Positions 1 to 12,600 of a DNA stretch of 64,000 nucleotides are shown here, piece by piece (the stretch's first letter is position 1; every line of letters starts with the position of its first letter). This DNA is from Stercorarius parasiticus (taxonomy: Eukaryota; Chordata; Aves; Charadriiformes; Stercorariidae). A program made the translations under genes and the position numbers. Where the stretch lies: the NCBI GenBank assembly GCA_013396915.1, contig VWZL01001368.1, positions 800,745 to 864,744 of the forward strand, written 5' to 3'. The notes beneath the pieces were generated by a model. The model had not been told where the DNA came from, made no database searches, and worked only from the letters and a program-made list of their open reading frames with translations.

Positions 1-3000
1 GGGGGGGAAGTACCACTACATGGCTTTCATATTTATTTTCAGCTGGCAGCATTAATATAGTAAAATTCATCAACATCAATGGATTTAATCTGGTAAAACA
101 TCAGATAAAAACCAATTTACTAAACTGCCTATAATATTTCTGGGTTGTTTTGTTGCTTCTTATATATGCCAGCCATTTAATTAAAGTAATAATGCTGTAT
201 AAGAACTGTGAAAGAAATTACACTGAGAAAAACGGGAGGGTAATGTTTAAAAGAAAACACAAAAACCCCTTTGGTCCCCTCACCCAGCAAAGATCTTTGT
301 TCTTTCATACTTAGCTGCAGTACAGTGCGTACCTGGTTTTGTTTTATCTTTTGGGAGAATTTGAATAGTTTCTATTAAAAATGGTATTCTCTTTTAAGTT
401 TGTTTTGTTTGGAAAACCTCAAACCACATTGTATTTCATACACATGTTCCCCAGGGTATGTTAAATGGGACCATACTGAGGTCACTAGTAAGTTTTTAAA
501 ACGTTTAAGAATTCCTTTAATGTTCGTGCTATCTTGGCCTGGTTAAAAGAACACATTTCTAAAAAATAGCTTGAAAAAGTTTGACTATAAAAAGCTTAAT
601 TAAAATAGTCTATACTGTACTTTTAAGAGTTTGTAAGAACTTTCAAACATTCTTTCCTCCCTCACATTTTTAAGAAAATTGTTCCCCTAACTAGCAAATC
701 TGTTCCTCTTTCTCTCAGCCTTTTTATCCATACATGTGCAAGTACACATATACTTCTATCCACAGACTGATTGACTTAGCAGTACAAATGCCTGTGGTAT
801 TCATTTTAACTTCACAAATGAATAAGAGATTATAATCAGTGGGAAAAGTGGATGTTTCACTCCATTCATGGAAAAAACAGTATCACCTGGCACACCAGCT
901 TCGTAAAAAAATGTCATGTTTTTTGGCAGCTCACTTGGAGTATGATTGAAGCTGTTAATGATATTAACAAAATGTCCTGGGATCAAAAATGTGTTGTTTT
1001 ATCTCAGTTTATAGAAGAAGTTATACAAATCACTCTTGGCCTTAAGAGTTCTGAGGTCCTTTTAGCTAAAATAAAATAAAATTTGAAAACACGACCCACC
1101 TGTAGCTGACTACATTCCATTAAACCATTTCAGTCACCTCTTTTACTTGTCTTTCCTATCTCCTCAGACTCGCTTCCATTCCTCCCTTGCATTATTCCAA
1201 CCCCCTCCCAGAATTTCTGTCTTTGGCTGGTACCAGCCCGGGGCACCCTTTGCAGCATTACTGACAGCTGAGCTGGCACATGCTTCAACAATTGTTGACA
1301 TCCACGCAGTAGATCTTGGTCACTAATGGTGCCAGACTGCACTTACAAGGAATGATGGCTGCACTATGGATATCAAAATCCTTATGTCAAATAGGAAGAC
1401 AATGGCAATAAAATGAAGTTAAAAAATGGAATCGTGTTTGGATCCAATTCTGCTGGTAACACCTAAATTGAAGAGGTTTAGCAAAATCCAGGCATTTTCT
1501 ACTAGAGTTTGTATATACTGAAGTATCACCAGGTTTGGTGTTTTTCTGGAGTCTTTGCAATGGTTGAAAGCAAATAACTACGAAAGGCACATTACTGCAT
1601 TATGATAAACTCTTTCATTTTACATCACACTGTTTTTACTTGTTGTTATACAGTAAGGTTATTAAATTCAAGCCGAGTGACATCTTCTCGAGAAATGCAT
1701 TTTCTGATCTAAACCGAGCCCAAAAAAACCCCACCATGTTATAATGGGAGCACCGTGAAGAACGATTACAAGTTTCTCATACTTAATGACTGAGTTGAGC
1801 TTTACATGTGAGAAAAATCTTGCTGTGATTACAGTATGTTAGTGGTGGTGGGTTCTAGGTTTTCCCTCTTACAGATTAGATTTCAAAGTGCAGAGGATAC
1901 CTAGATTATGGATTCTCAAGTGTTGCTAGACTTCTTCCCTAGTCTTAGACATAGTATCAGGGTGCTGTCATGCTTTTTGAGGCTTCAGAAACCAGAATTG
2001 CAGACTGGCTTATCAAAGAGCAAAGCTATACGCAAGCACATGTGTTTATCCCAGATGCATGCCGTCTATACAGCAGCAGCAGGACGAGCAAGTGGGAGGA
2101 GACTGGGCAAGGTACAATGGCAAAAAAAATTGCAATCTAGAAGAAATGGGAGAAACTTTGCTTGAACTATCCCTAAGCTTCTAAATCCAAGCTATGGATA
2201 AATGACTCGGGGCAATGAAGCCACCTGTGAAGGTCTGAAGTCTTCAAAATAAAAATTTCTGTAGAAATTAGAAAAGTATACTTAAGAGGATGAGCATACT
2301 ACCCTCCGAATTGCTGGTCTGCTGGATGGCCTCTCCAATACGTAAAGGTGGAGTGGGGAGCTTAATTTCATATAAGTGATGTGAAGTAAGCATCTTGCCA
2401 TAAGGGCAATACCTTAAAATTCCAACACTTTTGCATATTTCAAGAAGAAGAGGAAAGCACTGCAGTATTTTTCTTTGTTTTCCCCTCCCCTCAAACAGAA
2501 CAACAACTGTGTGAAAATACTTAAGGCCAGCAGCACCAGAAACTAAATAAATGTATAGCATGCAGCACTGCCACAAATACCAACATTTCATTTCAAATAG
2601 TAATAAGAACACAGTGTTTGAGTGCCACTTATTTCAGAGAAGGGTGTAGAAAAGACAATGTTTTCGAGCAGTTTCATGAGGAAAAAAAAATAGACCAGTT
2701 TGCCTCTTTAAGGGAAAGTATTTTGAAAAACCTGCCATATGGTGGTATCTTACTGCAAAGCACTGTGGTAACTTTTATGGTAAGGTTATTTAATATTTAG
2801 GCGAATTCTAATAAGAGCAAGGTAACTAAGCTAACCTCTTTTCAATTTCGGAGGTAACAGCCATCCCATGACATATTACGTTTTAAAAAGATGTCTCTTT
2901 CAGACTGGGCCTGACTTCTTAAAATTCACAGCATCAAAAAAAAAAAGCAAAGAGTATTTTTCCAGTGTTGCCCTGAGTACAGCCAAGTAAACCACGTTCT

Positions 3001-4171
3001 GAGTAAAACAAAGACTCTTGCTGTATGTTCTTCAAAGCCCAACCTTAAACCCTGTGAAAGTTATGAAGTGAAAAATTTGGCCCATGCATACTTTACAGCA
3101 TGGTACTACATCATTTTAAGGAGAAAGAACATATTTATTTAAGAAAAGAAAAAAAACTTCTTTACTTGCAAACTTCTTATACCACCAAAAGTATAATAAA
3201 CATATTTATAGCAACCATATTTATTAGAAATATATTCTCTTATGATGCAGATTGTTTTGCCTGTTCTTCTTTCCCAAAGACTACAATCATATTCACAATC
3301 CAGACAAACATTTCTTGACAGTTGACATGGACACGTACAAAATTGGCTGCTCTTTTATTTCCTCCAATGGCCAATCATTTTTCTGGTTACTCCCATTATT
3401 AGAAGTTAATTTAAAAGAGATTCATCACACAACAGAATAGCTGTAAAATACTCTGTTACAATATTCAAGATAATATAATTCAGTTTGTTTGTGTTGGGCC
3501 CTTTAACCCATCACAAGCCAGAGGGTGACAAGAAGGGGAGGGATCAGGGAATATGCAGATATCATAACTCTACAGATACTCAAAAGTAAAAATATTTTTT
3601 ACACTTAAGTAGAGATGCAATTTATTTTTTTTCAAATAAATAAATAAAAATCTGAAGCAGTCTCACCCAGAGAAACCACTAGGCCAAGAAAAGGTTAAAA
3701 TTTTTCTATACATGACTTCATTTTTCTGTTTCCAGTCAAAAAGTTGCCTATTTTTTTCAAACTGTATAGATTCTGGTTATTCATACTCCATACAGAAAAT
3801 CAGTTGCTTGTGAGCAGCAACAAAGATACTTTTCTGCAAATTTAGCTGACAAAATGCAATTACATAATATATTACAGCTTCTTCCCATTTTACCAAACAT
3901 TTTTGAAAGACAGAGTCCATCCAAGACATGGAATACCTATGGTTTAATGTATTATGGCAAAATCTGTGTTCCCAAACATATAATTCATTTAAGGATCTGT
4001 ATTTATTTCTTATTATGCCATATTATTGGCTTAAACTCAATCCACCATATAACTCTCAAATCCCATTTTAAAGTAGCTGAAACCAGGTCTAAGTGGCAGG
4101 AAAAGTGATCGTTACTCAGCATTTGTAAAACACATATACTAACACATAAAAAACACTTGGTGAGAACCAAC
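1..4171 (-). other. SUGCT: SUGCT intron, downstream of the 4.2 kb exon (partial)
   Basis: This is AT-rich intron sequence running off the left edge. I looked for the next SUGCT exon on the minus strand and did not find it. Visible structure is limited to homopolymer runs, an AAAT-type microsatellite at 3633-3650 and a perfect 14-bp palindrome, GGCTGGTACCAGCC, at 1225-1238. Short open frames in both strands have no recognisable domain and no paired splice signals. Confidence 0.85.
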
Positions 4172-4274
4172 CTGAGGATCCGAGAATACTTGCTGCATAT
4201 TGTTGATTGGGCCATATGGAACCCCACTACCTTCAAAGAGCTGCAACCATTCGATCGTTGCTTTTTCTGAAAAC
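4172..4274 (-). CDS. SUGCT: SUGCT internal coding exon (third of three in window)
   Basis: This 103-base exon supplies one base to the split arginine and then 34 residues beginning FSEKATIEWLQLFEGSG and continuing VPYGPINNMQQVFSDPQ. The GVPYGPIN...DPQ signature is typical of the CaiB/BaiF CoA-transferase family and nearly identical to human SUGCT. Two AGs could serve as acceptor. The one ending TTGCTCTTAG before 4274 keeps the frame and gives STRFSEK, matching human SERFEEE. The AG seven bases further in breaks the frame. The donor is CAG|GTTGGT, a weaker match to GTRAGT than the other two. Exit phase is 0. The following exon, expected to start VLHN and include EMEHPTVGKIS, was not seen between 1 and 4171. 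Confidence 0.96.
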
Positions 4275-6039
4275 CTAAGAGCAAATAAGAAGCATGTGGT
4301 TTCAACTCCGTGCTTTCAGATTCCGAAAAACACATAGCATGTCTCCGCCCTCTCTCACTGCTTCCATACTCTTCCCCACTGATTTCTTCCTCCCAGGCAG
4401 TGAATAACATGATGAAAATGTACTACACGTGTTCTTCAGAAATGCAAGCCCCAAAGACGAAGGGCGAAGAACATAGCTGAACTGACTTCTATTTCTATCT
4501 GATCATCTGAAGCAATCCAGCAATAATGTAAAGCTAAATTTATCAGCAGTTTCAAATAAGGATCAATGGGTTTTCTCCAGTCCTTAATTACACTAATGTG
4601 CTTCACATTTATTTTCTTTTATGTACATATTTAACAACAAAAAGATAGATATAATGCGGGTACGAGTCTAACATACAACACTGCTCACTAAAAGCTGATA
4701 TAAAGCACCACAGCATTTTTCCTCCATTACATCCAAAACACACGTCAGGATTAAAAGCCACATTTTTTGGTCAGATAACAACATCTATTACATACTTATT
4801 TGTTGTATGATTGTATAACCTATCCTAAGGACATCCGGTTCAGCATATATACACACTCTGTGCCTACACTGGTGAACACAGAGCTATACGCCCTTTTATC
4901 ACATACAAGAAAGTTCATCTTATTTCTTTCTAAGCATTCAAATCCATATCTGGTAGCACCATTCTATTTCCCCTCTTTTGCTGGATACTTTTTCTTTCCT
5001 CTGCCCAGAAGAGTTACATACACAAAGAAAACACACTGTTGAAGCAATACCAGTCACTGAGAGATGGTATTTTGTGCAGCTGTCTGGGATTCTAAATCAA
5101 AGGTGAACTTACTCGGAGATCCTATCTTAAGTTTCGTGAAGGTAAATAACACAGAGGTCCATGAGATTATTAGAAAGGAAAGATCTACTTCATAATATGT
5201 ACAATACTGAAAAGAAAACAGCTATGATTTAAAGACGTGATGGAAATGAAATGAATAGAAACCTTGATAAGGGACACTCAGTTACTGGTATTCTGTAGCT
5301 CACCAGTTCAGAGTTCCTTAAGCATTATCCAGAACAACGTCAGTAACATTCAGCTTTACTTCTAGCATGTTACTATAAAACGCTTCCAAGTTTCTGATAG
5401 AAAGTTAACGGAGACAAAGCCCAAAAGCACAAAAAAACCCTAAATCAGGACAAAGGCAAACTTTGTAAACTTGTTTTTATACATATGCAAAGATTGGCTG
5501 CAAAGTATTTCATGCTACTTTTAGACTAAAGAAAAAAACCTACTGATGGTGACAAGTTACAGTTATATTAAGTATATGGCTTCACAGTTATGGATCCAAG
5601 CTTCACAGCTAATGTCTTTCTCCCTGTGCAGGAATTACTTCCCCAAGCTTTGAGGGAATAAATCCTGATACCAAATGCATTTTGCACACTAAATACATAA
5701 GAAAATACACAAGTTTTGCACTGCTCTTCCTCAGAAATAGAAGCTTTACTACTGCTGAATACACATGAAGTTAAAAAAATAATGCCAGTAAAAATGGAAG
5801 GAGCAATAATACAGAAAAATCAGAATAAAAGGCTTTAAAAGTGCAAAATGTATTATAAAATGAAGCATCACTTCTGAAGAAAACGGACATAAGATTATTG
5901 CACTCTTCAATTATACACCTCATTGAATATTAAAGTTATTTCATGGCAAAGATTTAGTCAGCCATAAAGAAAATGCCACTCTTGGACACATCTAGGGTCC
6001 GTTTAATTTAGTACCCTATTGCTAAACGATACTAAGGTA

Positions 6040-6190
6040 CTTTACAGGAAACTGGGGGAAAAAAGTCAACTACAGAGAGGTAAATAACCTTCCCTCCTCA
6101 GTGATTGCAGCCATTAGGGAAGGATGAGTTTAATCCAAAATATAACTTGTATTTCCCTTCAGTACTCTCCGTTTCGCAACAACTGTCATA
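6040..6190 (-). mobile_element. Probable MIR/CORE-SINE relic
   Basis: The plus strand reads GGAAACTG, then ACAGAGAGGTAAATAACCTT, followed after a gap by a degraded match to the segment before the SINE head, ending near CAGTACTCTCC. This order resembles the reverse complement of the amniote MIR core (GGAAACTGAGGCACAGAGAGG then TTAAGTGACTTGCCCAAGG). The copy is very diverged and its ends are approximate. Recognition is from memory of the consensus. Confidence 0.4.
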
Positions 6191-9100
6191 ATCCATACAT
6201 TCTTGTTATTCATAGCCTTCTGTTACTAATGTTTGGGGTTCAAATTACTGAACAGTGTAAGCATCATTCACACTAAAAACTGTTTCCCATCAGTTATTGG
6301 TGCTATTTATACAAAACTGTGCTGATTCTCTGCTAGCAGCTGAGCCACTTCCCTCCTGACATGCTTCATAATTCATGGACCACCAAGTCCCTTCTTAGAA
6401 ATTAAAAGCTTTTTTCAGCTACTACTTTTTCTGACACCTCAACTTCCACTACTATTTAATTTCTCACAAAAGACAGCACATCTACAAGAGAGCTCTTGGA
6501 CTCAGCATCATAACCATGGTGCTGAAAACCATCACTAATTCTTAATATTTGCATCAACATTCCCTTGATCTATTAGTAATGAATAAGCCCTGCTATGTTA
6601 CGTTCCTCGTACTTCTTTTGAAGAAAGAGTTTATAAATATCCTCCTGCATTTAAAAAAAGAACAAACAACTTTTGGATTTAAAGGACAGTCTGAAAATGA
6701 AGTCAAGGAGAGTGTCAATTATCTACATCTGCATAACCAGTATGCTGCCTCCTGATGTCATGGTAAATCTGAATAATTTTCAGGACATACATTCTTCTTC
6801 AGTAACATTATTATGAGTGACTCAATAAGGTGTATCTCTGAAGTTTTAGCTTCTGCTTAGATTTTTCCTTCCTATGTAACTGACAAAAAAAATTTACTAC
6901 GGTTTTGTAGAAAACAAGGGGTGTTCCGTTTTAACAAATACTTGTTTTGAGTGGACCTAACAATTGTCTTAGTCTTCCTTATTAATTTATTTATTGGTGG
7001 TTGGAGAGAATTCCTAAAAGCCTTAAATTCAATCAAAGATGTAAAATCCTACATTCCATCACCCTCAAAGGAGACACACAGCATTTTCTCTTGAAATTGA
7101 AACTCTTGACCTAAATCTGCTGCAGAATAGCTTCCTTTATTTGTGGTAAAAAGAGGCTGTTGAGAGCGTATTGTTAAGCAAACTGTTCAAAAACAAAACA
7201 GAACACCACCACTGCCAATAAAGGTCTATTATTCAGATTTTGAGAGCAACAGCATGCAACTATTTGGTTCATTCAGTTGTGTTTTACATATTAAAATATC
7301 TGTTGCATAGCATTATGGGAGAAACACTGTTTCAAGATGTGATAAAAGATAAGGAGTGAATAAAAAAACGCCCAAGTTTACATCTCTGATGTCAGCAGCA
7401 CAAGCTGCATAAACTTTGAATTTTTATTTTTTTTGCTAACTTGTATCATTCCCTCCATTTAAACACAATTTTTAATAGCCCTCACACAAATAAATATCAT
7501 AAGCTTTCTTTATAGCAAAGGGATGATGTTTAGGTTGCTAGGTATCAACTGATACCATGCTCAGCACTCCAAAATATCGAGTAAAGACCTTCAAGAAAAA
7601 CTTCCAAGAGAAGTTAAAGATTAAATTGTCTCCTGAAAATGAAAAGTTCTATCAGCAAGAATATATTTACAAGGCCTGGCCCATCTTTTTCCTGTTAACA
7701 CTTGTTTCGAAACATTTTTCTATGCTTTGATATTGTCTTTTATAAATATCCAACTTAGAATATAATTTCTTTTTCTTAACTGAGAAATTTACAATGTCAT
7801 CTACTGCCTTTCAGTGGGGAAAAAAGTAATTTTTCTATACACATATAAATTAAATGACTGATGGAAACACGTACAAGGCTGAGCAATGGTCCATCTTCCA
7901 AACTTACACTAGTAAAAAAGCATCCAAGACTGTACAGCATCCGAACTCTGAAGCATGACACTTGCAAATACATCTTTATCTGTCCATGGAACCTCAGTGA
8001 TGCTCAGTCACTGCAGGAGAGCTCAACCATGCAATTCACACTACAGCTTCATATATTTCCACAAGTCCCTTTTCCCTCTGAAATGCTCCATCTGCTGTAG
8101 ATATAATCACATAAATGCCATTTAAACTAGCCATGATTTATTTGTAGAATAATTTTAAATCTGTACCTTAGTTTTCTACAGTTATTGCCAGTATTTTACA
8201 AGTTCCAAAAAAAAATTTACTTTTTACTGTACTAGAGTGCGGCATGAAGCTTGACTGCAGGCCCTTTATGAAAACACCTCTGAAAAAAGAAGGACGTGTA
8301 CCCCTATAGAGAACAAACCTGTTGCTAGGACCTTTACTGCAAAGCCCATACTAAGGCTTCCTTCACTAAAAGGGGTAGTAATCTCCATGATGTCATATTT
8401 GTATTTGAAGCAGTAGTCTAAGCCTTCTCTGCACTGAATTACACCGCACTCACGAAGCTACTGAAGTTGCAATATTGAAATGAGGCATCAGATTCTGAAA
8501 CGTTTAACATTAAAGATATTTCATGCTTTAAAACATTATAATAATAGAAAGTGTAGCATGAGCTGAACTAATTGAAATGTTATTTCATGGAAAGAAATCC
8601 AACTAAATATATTTTTCCTCAATTCATAAATCTAGCAGGCACCATTAAAAGAAAAACGCTAAATTTAAACTATACATTAATCAAAAAACATTACAGCACA
8701 ATATAAGAAATAGCTTCCAAATGTCCAAAAATTAGATATCAAATAAAAAGTTTGCACCTTATTTCTTTACACAAACCACAAGTGTAGTTTTGCTTCTTAA
8801 AAAGCAAGATCTAAATGCCCTTCTGCTTTCTAACAAATTCTAATAAAAAAAAAAGGGGAGAATGGATCATTAATCAAAAAAAAAAAGGAAAGTGTCTGCT
8901 TGACTTGCACAAGTTGGATGAAATGGCTTTAATGAGTTAGAAACATACCCGAGTTCTATTAAAATGTACTAAGTTTCCCATCCTGTTAATTATTAACGGT
9001 AAAAAGGAAACAAAGTTTACAAATATTCTGTCTTTCAATGAAGTAAAGACTTCTAAAGCATGAATTAATCGGCTCTGTGTGGATTCTTCGCATATATCCC

Positions 9101-9949
9101 ATTTTCTATGTTTCCTAGGAAACTTTCAATCATTGCTACATCTTATCTGGAAGGGCATCCATGTTTCTCTAAGGGATAAAACCATCCAATTCCACACAAA
9201 GTAAGCTTAGAACAACTACTGAAGCAAAATACTGCTCTTTTCTATAGGAAGCTTATGGCAATTAATTTAGAGACGTAATTTGGACAGCTACCAAATGCAG
9301 ATGGAACAGCAACATCTAGGATTAGTAATAGCTTTTTACATGCAGTCAATCACAAAAACCTTCTCTGTTCTTGCTGAAGCCCACAATAGCATTCTTGTGT
9401 TTTCTAGCACAACCCGGGTTTGCATTATGGTTTTTGCATTGGCTTGTTTTATCAACAGTCTATTTACTTTCAAATTTCTACAATATTTTCCTCTCTTCAC
9501 TACTAATCATCTCTTTAAGGGTATTTAACTCAGTAAAATAGTTTGTACAGTTTCTTACAGTAGCATCTATGAAAGAGACCATACAAAATAAAAGTCATAG
9601 AAAAAAATTCTTCGAAAAATTCAAATAATGGATCATTATCCCTTAGTGTACAGTAAATATACAATTAGAGCTTTCAATATGAATACTACAGTATTTACTC
9701 AACAGTCTGTAAGCATCTCTGCATTAGTGTGTAATTAGTCTCCTCTTGGTTACTGATTAATCCCTCACCAAACCATAACAGACCCTTAAAATCTTTGGGA
9801 TCAACATGACCGTACTGACATGTTTTGATGATGGATATGTCAACTACCTTAAAAGACGTCACATATAGTAGACTGTAAGTGGTAGCTACATAAATTACAG
9901 TCCAGACATTTGTAGGTACCACAAACCTACCCTGAAACTTATTTTAAAT

Positions 9950-9974
9950 TTCTGTGTACTTTAAGTACACAGAA
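9950..9974. repeat. Perfect inverted repeat, 12-bp arms
   Basis: TTCTGTGTACTT and its exact reverse complement AAGTACACAGAA are separated by a single T. The hairpin sits directly at the 3' end of the CR1 fragment, overlapping its first bases. Confidence 0.9.
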
Positions 9975-10291
9975 GGTTCAGGTTGGAAGGGACCTTAAAG
10001 ATGACCTAGTTCCAACCCCCCTGCCATGGGCAGGGACACCTCCCACTAGACCATGCTGCTCAAAGCCTCATCCAGCCTGGCCTCGAACACCTCCAGGGAT
10101 GGGGCCTCCACAGCTTCTCTGGGCAACCTGGTCCAGTACCTCACTACCCTCACAGTAAAGAACTTTTTCCTGATACCCAATCTAAGTCTACCCTCTCTCA
10201 ACTTGAGGCCGTTACACCATGTCCTATCACTACACTCCCTGATAAAGAGTCCCTCCCCATCCTTCCTGTAGGCCCCCTTTAGGTACTGGAA
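9972..10291 (-). mobile_element. CR1 LINE 3' fragment
   Basis: The plus strand shows the reverse complement of a CR1 3' end: GGTTGGAAGGGACCTTAAAG at the start, then the segment that in sense orientation encodes the last ORF2 residues and the short 3' UTR. The copy is truncated 5' at about 10291, as is usual for CR1. The usual terminal ATTCTATG octamers are missing; a 12-bp-arm inverted repeat occupies that boundary. The orientation is the same as SUGCT transcription. Confidence 0.9.
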
Positions 10292-10314
10292 GTTACCAGT
10301 TTAGTTACCAGTTT
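10291..10314 (+). repeat. 12-bp tandem duplication at the CR1 5' truncation point
   Basis: AGTTACCAGTTT occurs twice in direct succession immediately after the recognisable CR1 sequence ends. It could be a microduplication made during insertion or later slippage. Confidence 0.9.
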
Positions 10315-11963
10315 AATAGAACTATTAACAAACCTTCACCTTTTTGTGAAGAATTTGTGTTAAAGATTAATAGACATTCACATTCCTTTATGAAGTTTTG
10401 CGTGCTGTTTTAAAACCACATATGTTTTTTTCAAAGAATAGCATACCAGAGAGAAAGAAACACACTCATACTGTAAAATGTGTTTCTTATGGCTCCTGAG
10501 TAGTAAAATCCATCATGTTCCAGAACTAGTTCTTTTTGGATTCAAGTAACTTTAGACTATGCACACTAGAAACCTACTCCTTTTCCCAAGCCTTCCTCTC
10601 TTTTTCTCAAGTAAGCAAAAGGACTGTAACTTCTATAGTTACGACAAAGGAAGTGCAAATTAACTGAAAATCAGCTAGGTAAACACACATCAGTAAAAGC
10701 ACATTGAGAATAATGGAAAGCCATATTGATTTTGTTGTTCTTTGTCTTTTAACTACTCAAGGGTAGTAAAGAGCTAACAAGGGTCAGGTCAAAAAGCTCA
10801 TTCAAAAATCAATAAAAAGATCTCCCTTGATTTCAGCAACCCCGTAGCTAGTAATGTATGTCATCAGAAAAAAGATAGAAAGTTTATTTCCAGGAAGGAT
10901 CTTGAACTTCACACATGCATTAACGCGCTTAGAGGTTTATTAAATGGTGAGAAGAAAAAACCCACAGAAAATACACATTAGCTTACCCAGTCCAAAAATC
11001 AGATGTTTGAGACATTCTCAATCTCTCTCAGTTGCACACATAGAAGCCAACAAAAAACTAGCAACAATTTAAAACAAAGCATTTTAAAGAAAACTGTAGC
11101 AGTTTGGTAGATAATACCCAGACAGCTCAACCATCTAGGCACTGATGGTGAGATAGATGACTGGGGAAGGTAAACCTCACCAGCCGTGCCATGTTGAAGT
11201 CAATTATCTTTCAAACTTCAGACACCTGCCTTGCTAAAGCAGTAAACAACCAGATGCTCACTCCTGTAATGTTATCAACAGTGACTTCAGTCTGCAAGGC
11301 TCTTAGTTTAGAAAAAGAAACGGTGGGGATGGGGAAGGAGATTGACAGCAACTGGGTGTGTCTCAACAAGTGTGAATTTAACAGTGCACCGCATCAGGAA
11401 AAGCGAACATTTTACAATACACTTTCCCCTTTAGGTGCCCTCCTCTTCTGTTACTAGGTGGAAACAATTTAGCAAAGATCTCATTAACTGAGGATCAGGT
11501 TCCCCTGTGCTTCCTTCCTGCTCCTTCCTTTTCCCCTCACACTTACATATGCAACATGCAGCTGTGGTGCGCAGTCAAGAATAAGGAATTTAAAATACAA
11601 GTGCTAGGAATAGAAGTTCCACTCTGATTTGTTTCCAGCTCTAACACTTCTGATTTTAAGTCTAAATTAATTTAGCTATAACTACAGGAGCACTAATCAT
11701 GATGAATTTGTGTTCTTCGTTATGTGAGCTGCTTCACTTTAAAGGCTGCTATTCCCCTTCCTCCTGCACTCATACAACCCCACACACTCTGTTCTGTCTT
11801 AAAATGTGTCTACATTACTGAGCTGAAGGGTAGGATTAACATTCAGCTTCTGGAGTAATTTGAAGGAGGTGTCCAACAGATTAAGCCCCCTTCCTCAAAG
11901 CAGCTTCTCTTAAAAATGGCACCATACCAGCTTTTGCACAGATGCATCTCAAATTTCATGCGC

Positions 11964-12034
11964 ACACTGTATATGTATGTCTTGACATATGTATGCATAT
12001 ATACACATACATATGTATATGTACACACACATAC
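11964..12034 (+). repeat. ATGT/CA-rich microsatellite
   Basis: Alternating purine-pyrimidine sequence made of interrupted TATG, CATA and CA units, including CATACATATGTATATGTAC. It produces overlapping spurious open frames on both strands. Confidence 0.85.
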
Positions 12035-12473
12035 AAAATAATCCACATTGTGCCTGGTTACTATTCTGTTCCAGAGGAAGCAAAGGTAAAAGTGGAAGGG
12101 AGGTGGGGGGGCAGAACAGAGCAACAATTAAAACTTGGTTCTCGTGGATAGATGTACATCTAACTCACAAACCAGAGGTTTCCACTGGAAACATAAAAAC
12201 CAGAGTGCTCTGTAGTCCGTCAGTTCTCACATGAGCTGGGAGTCTCAGGGGCCTCTGTAGTAGCCATTGAACCTGACCTCCACCCAGGTAGGGTCATTTT
12301 AAATTTGACTCTTGGCACACACCCAAGAAAGGAAGGCATTCGGAGGCAATTTGCTTTTGTCAGAGTTCTGCTTTAATGTCATTTGGGGAAAATGTCACCT
12401 AAATAAAGAGGAAGATACAGAAGGCACCAAAACTTCCCTTTTTTGTAAAGCAAACATAGTAGATGTGCAAGCA

Positions 12474-12600
12474 TTAGCAGTGGAAGAGGAAATAAGAAGT
12501 TGGGTGAGCTGGAGGAAGATGATGGGGACACGGAAAAAAAAGGGTAGCAGGACGAGGACCAGAGATGAGAAAGGAACAACAACACCAGTAGCAAAGCAAG
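12474..12600 (+). repeat. Purine-rich tract
   Basis: Long GGA/GAA-rich stretch on the plus strand with few pyrimidines, including GGAGGAAGATGATGGGG and a run of eight A. It explains the highly charged open frame on one strand and the Ser/Leu/Pro-rich frame on the other. No repeat family was recognised. Confidence 0.55.

Noticed and set aside
852..1079. 75-codon frame resembling a transposase fragment at first glance
   Set aside because: No catalytic motif, terminal inverted repeats or related copy could be identified.
1225..1238. Perfect 14-bp palindrome GGCTGGTACCAGCC
   Set aside because: Isolated and short; expected by chance in sequence of this length often enough to carry no weight alone.
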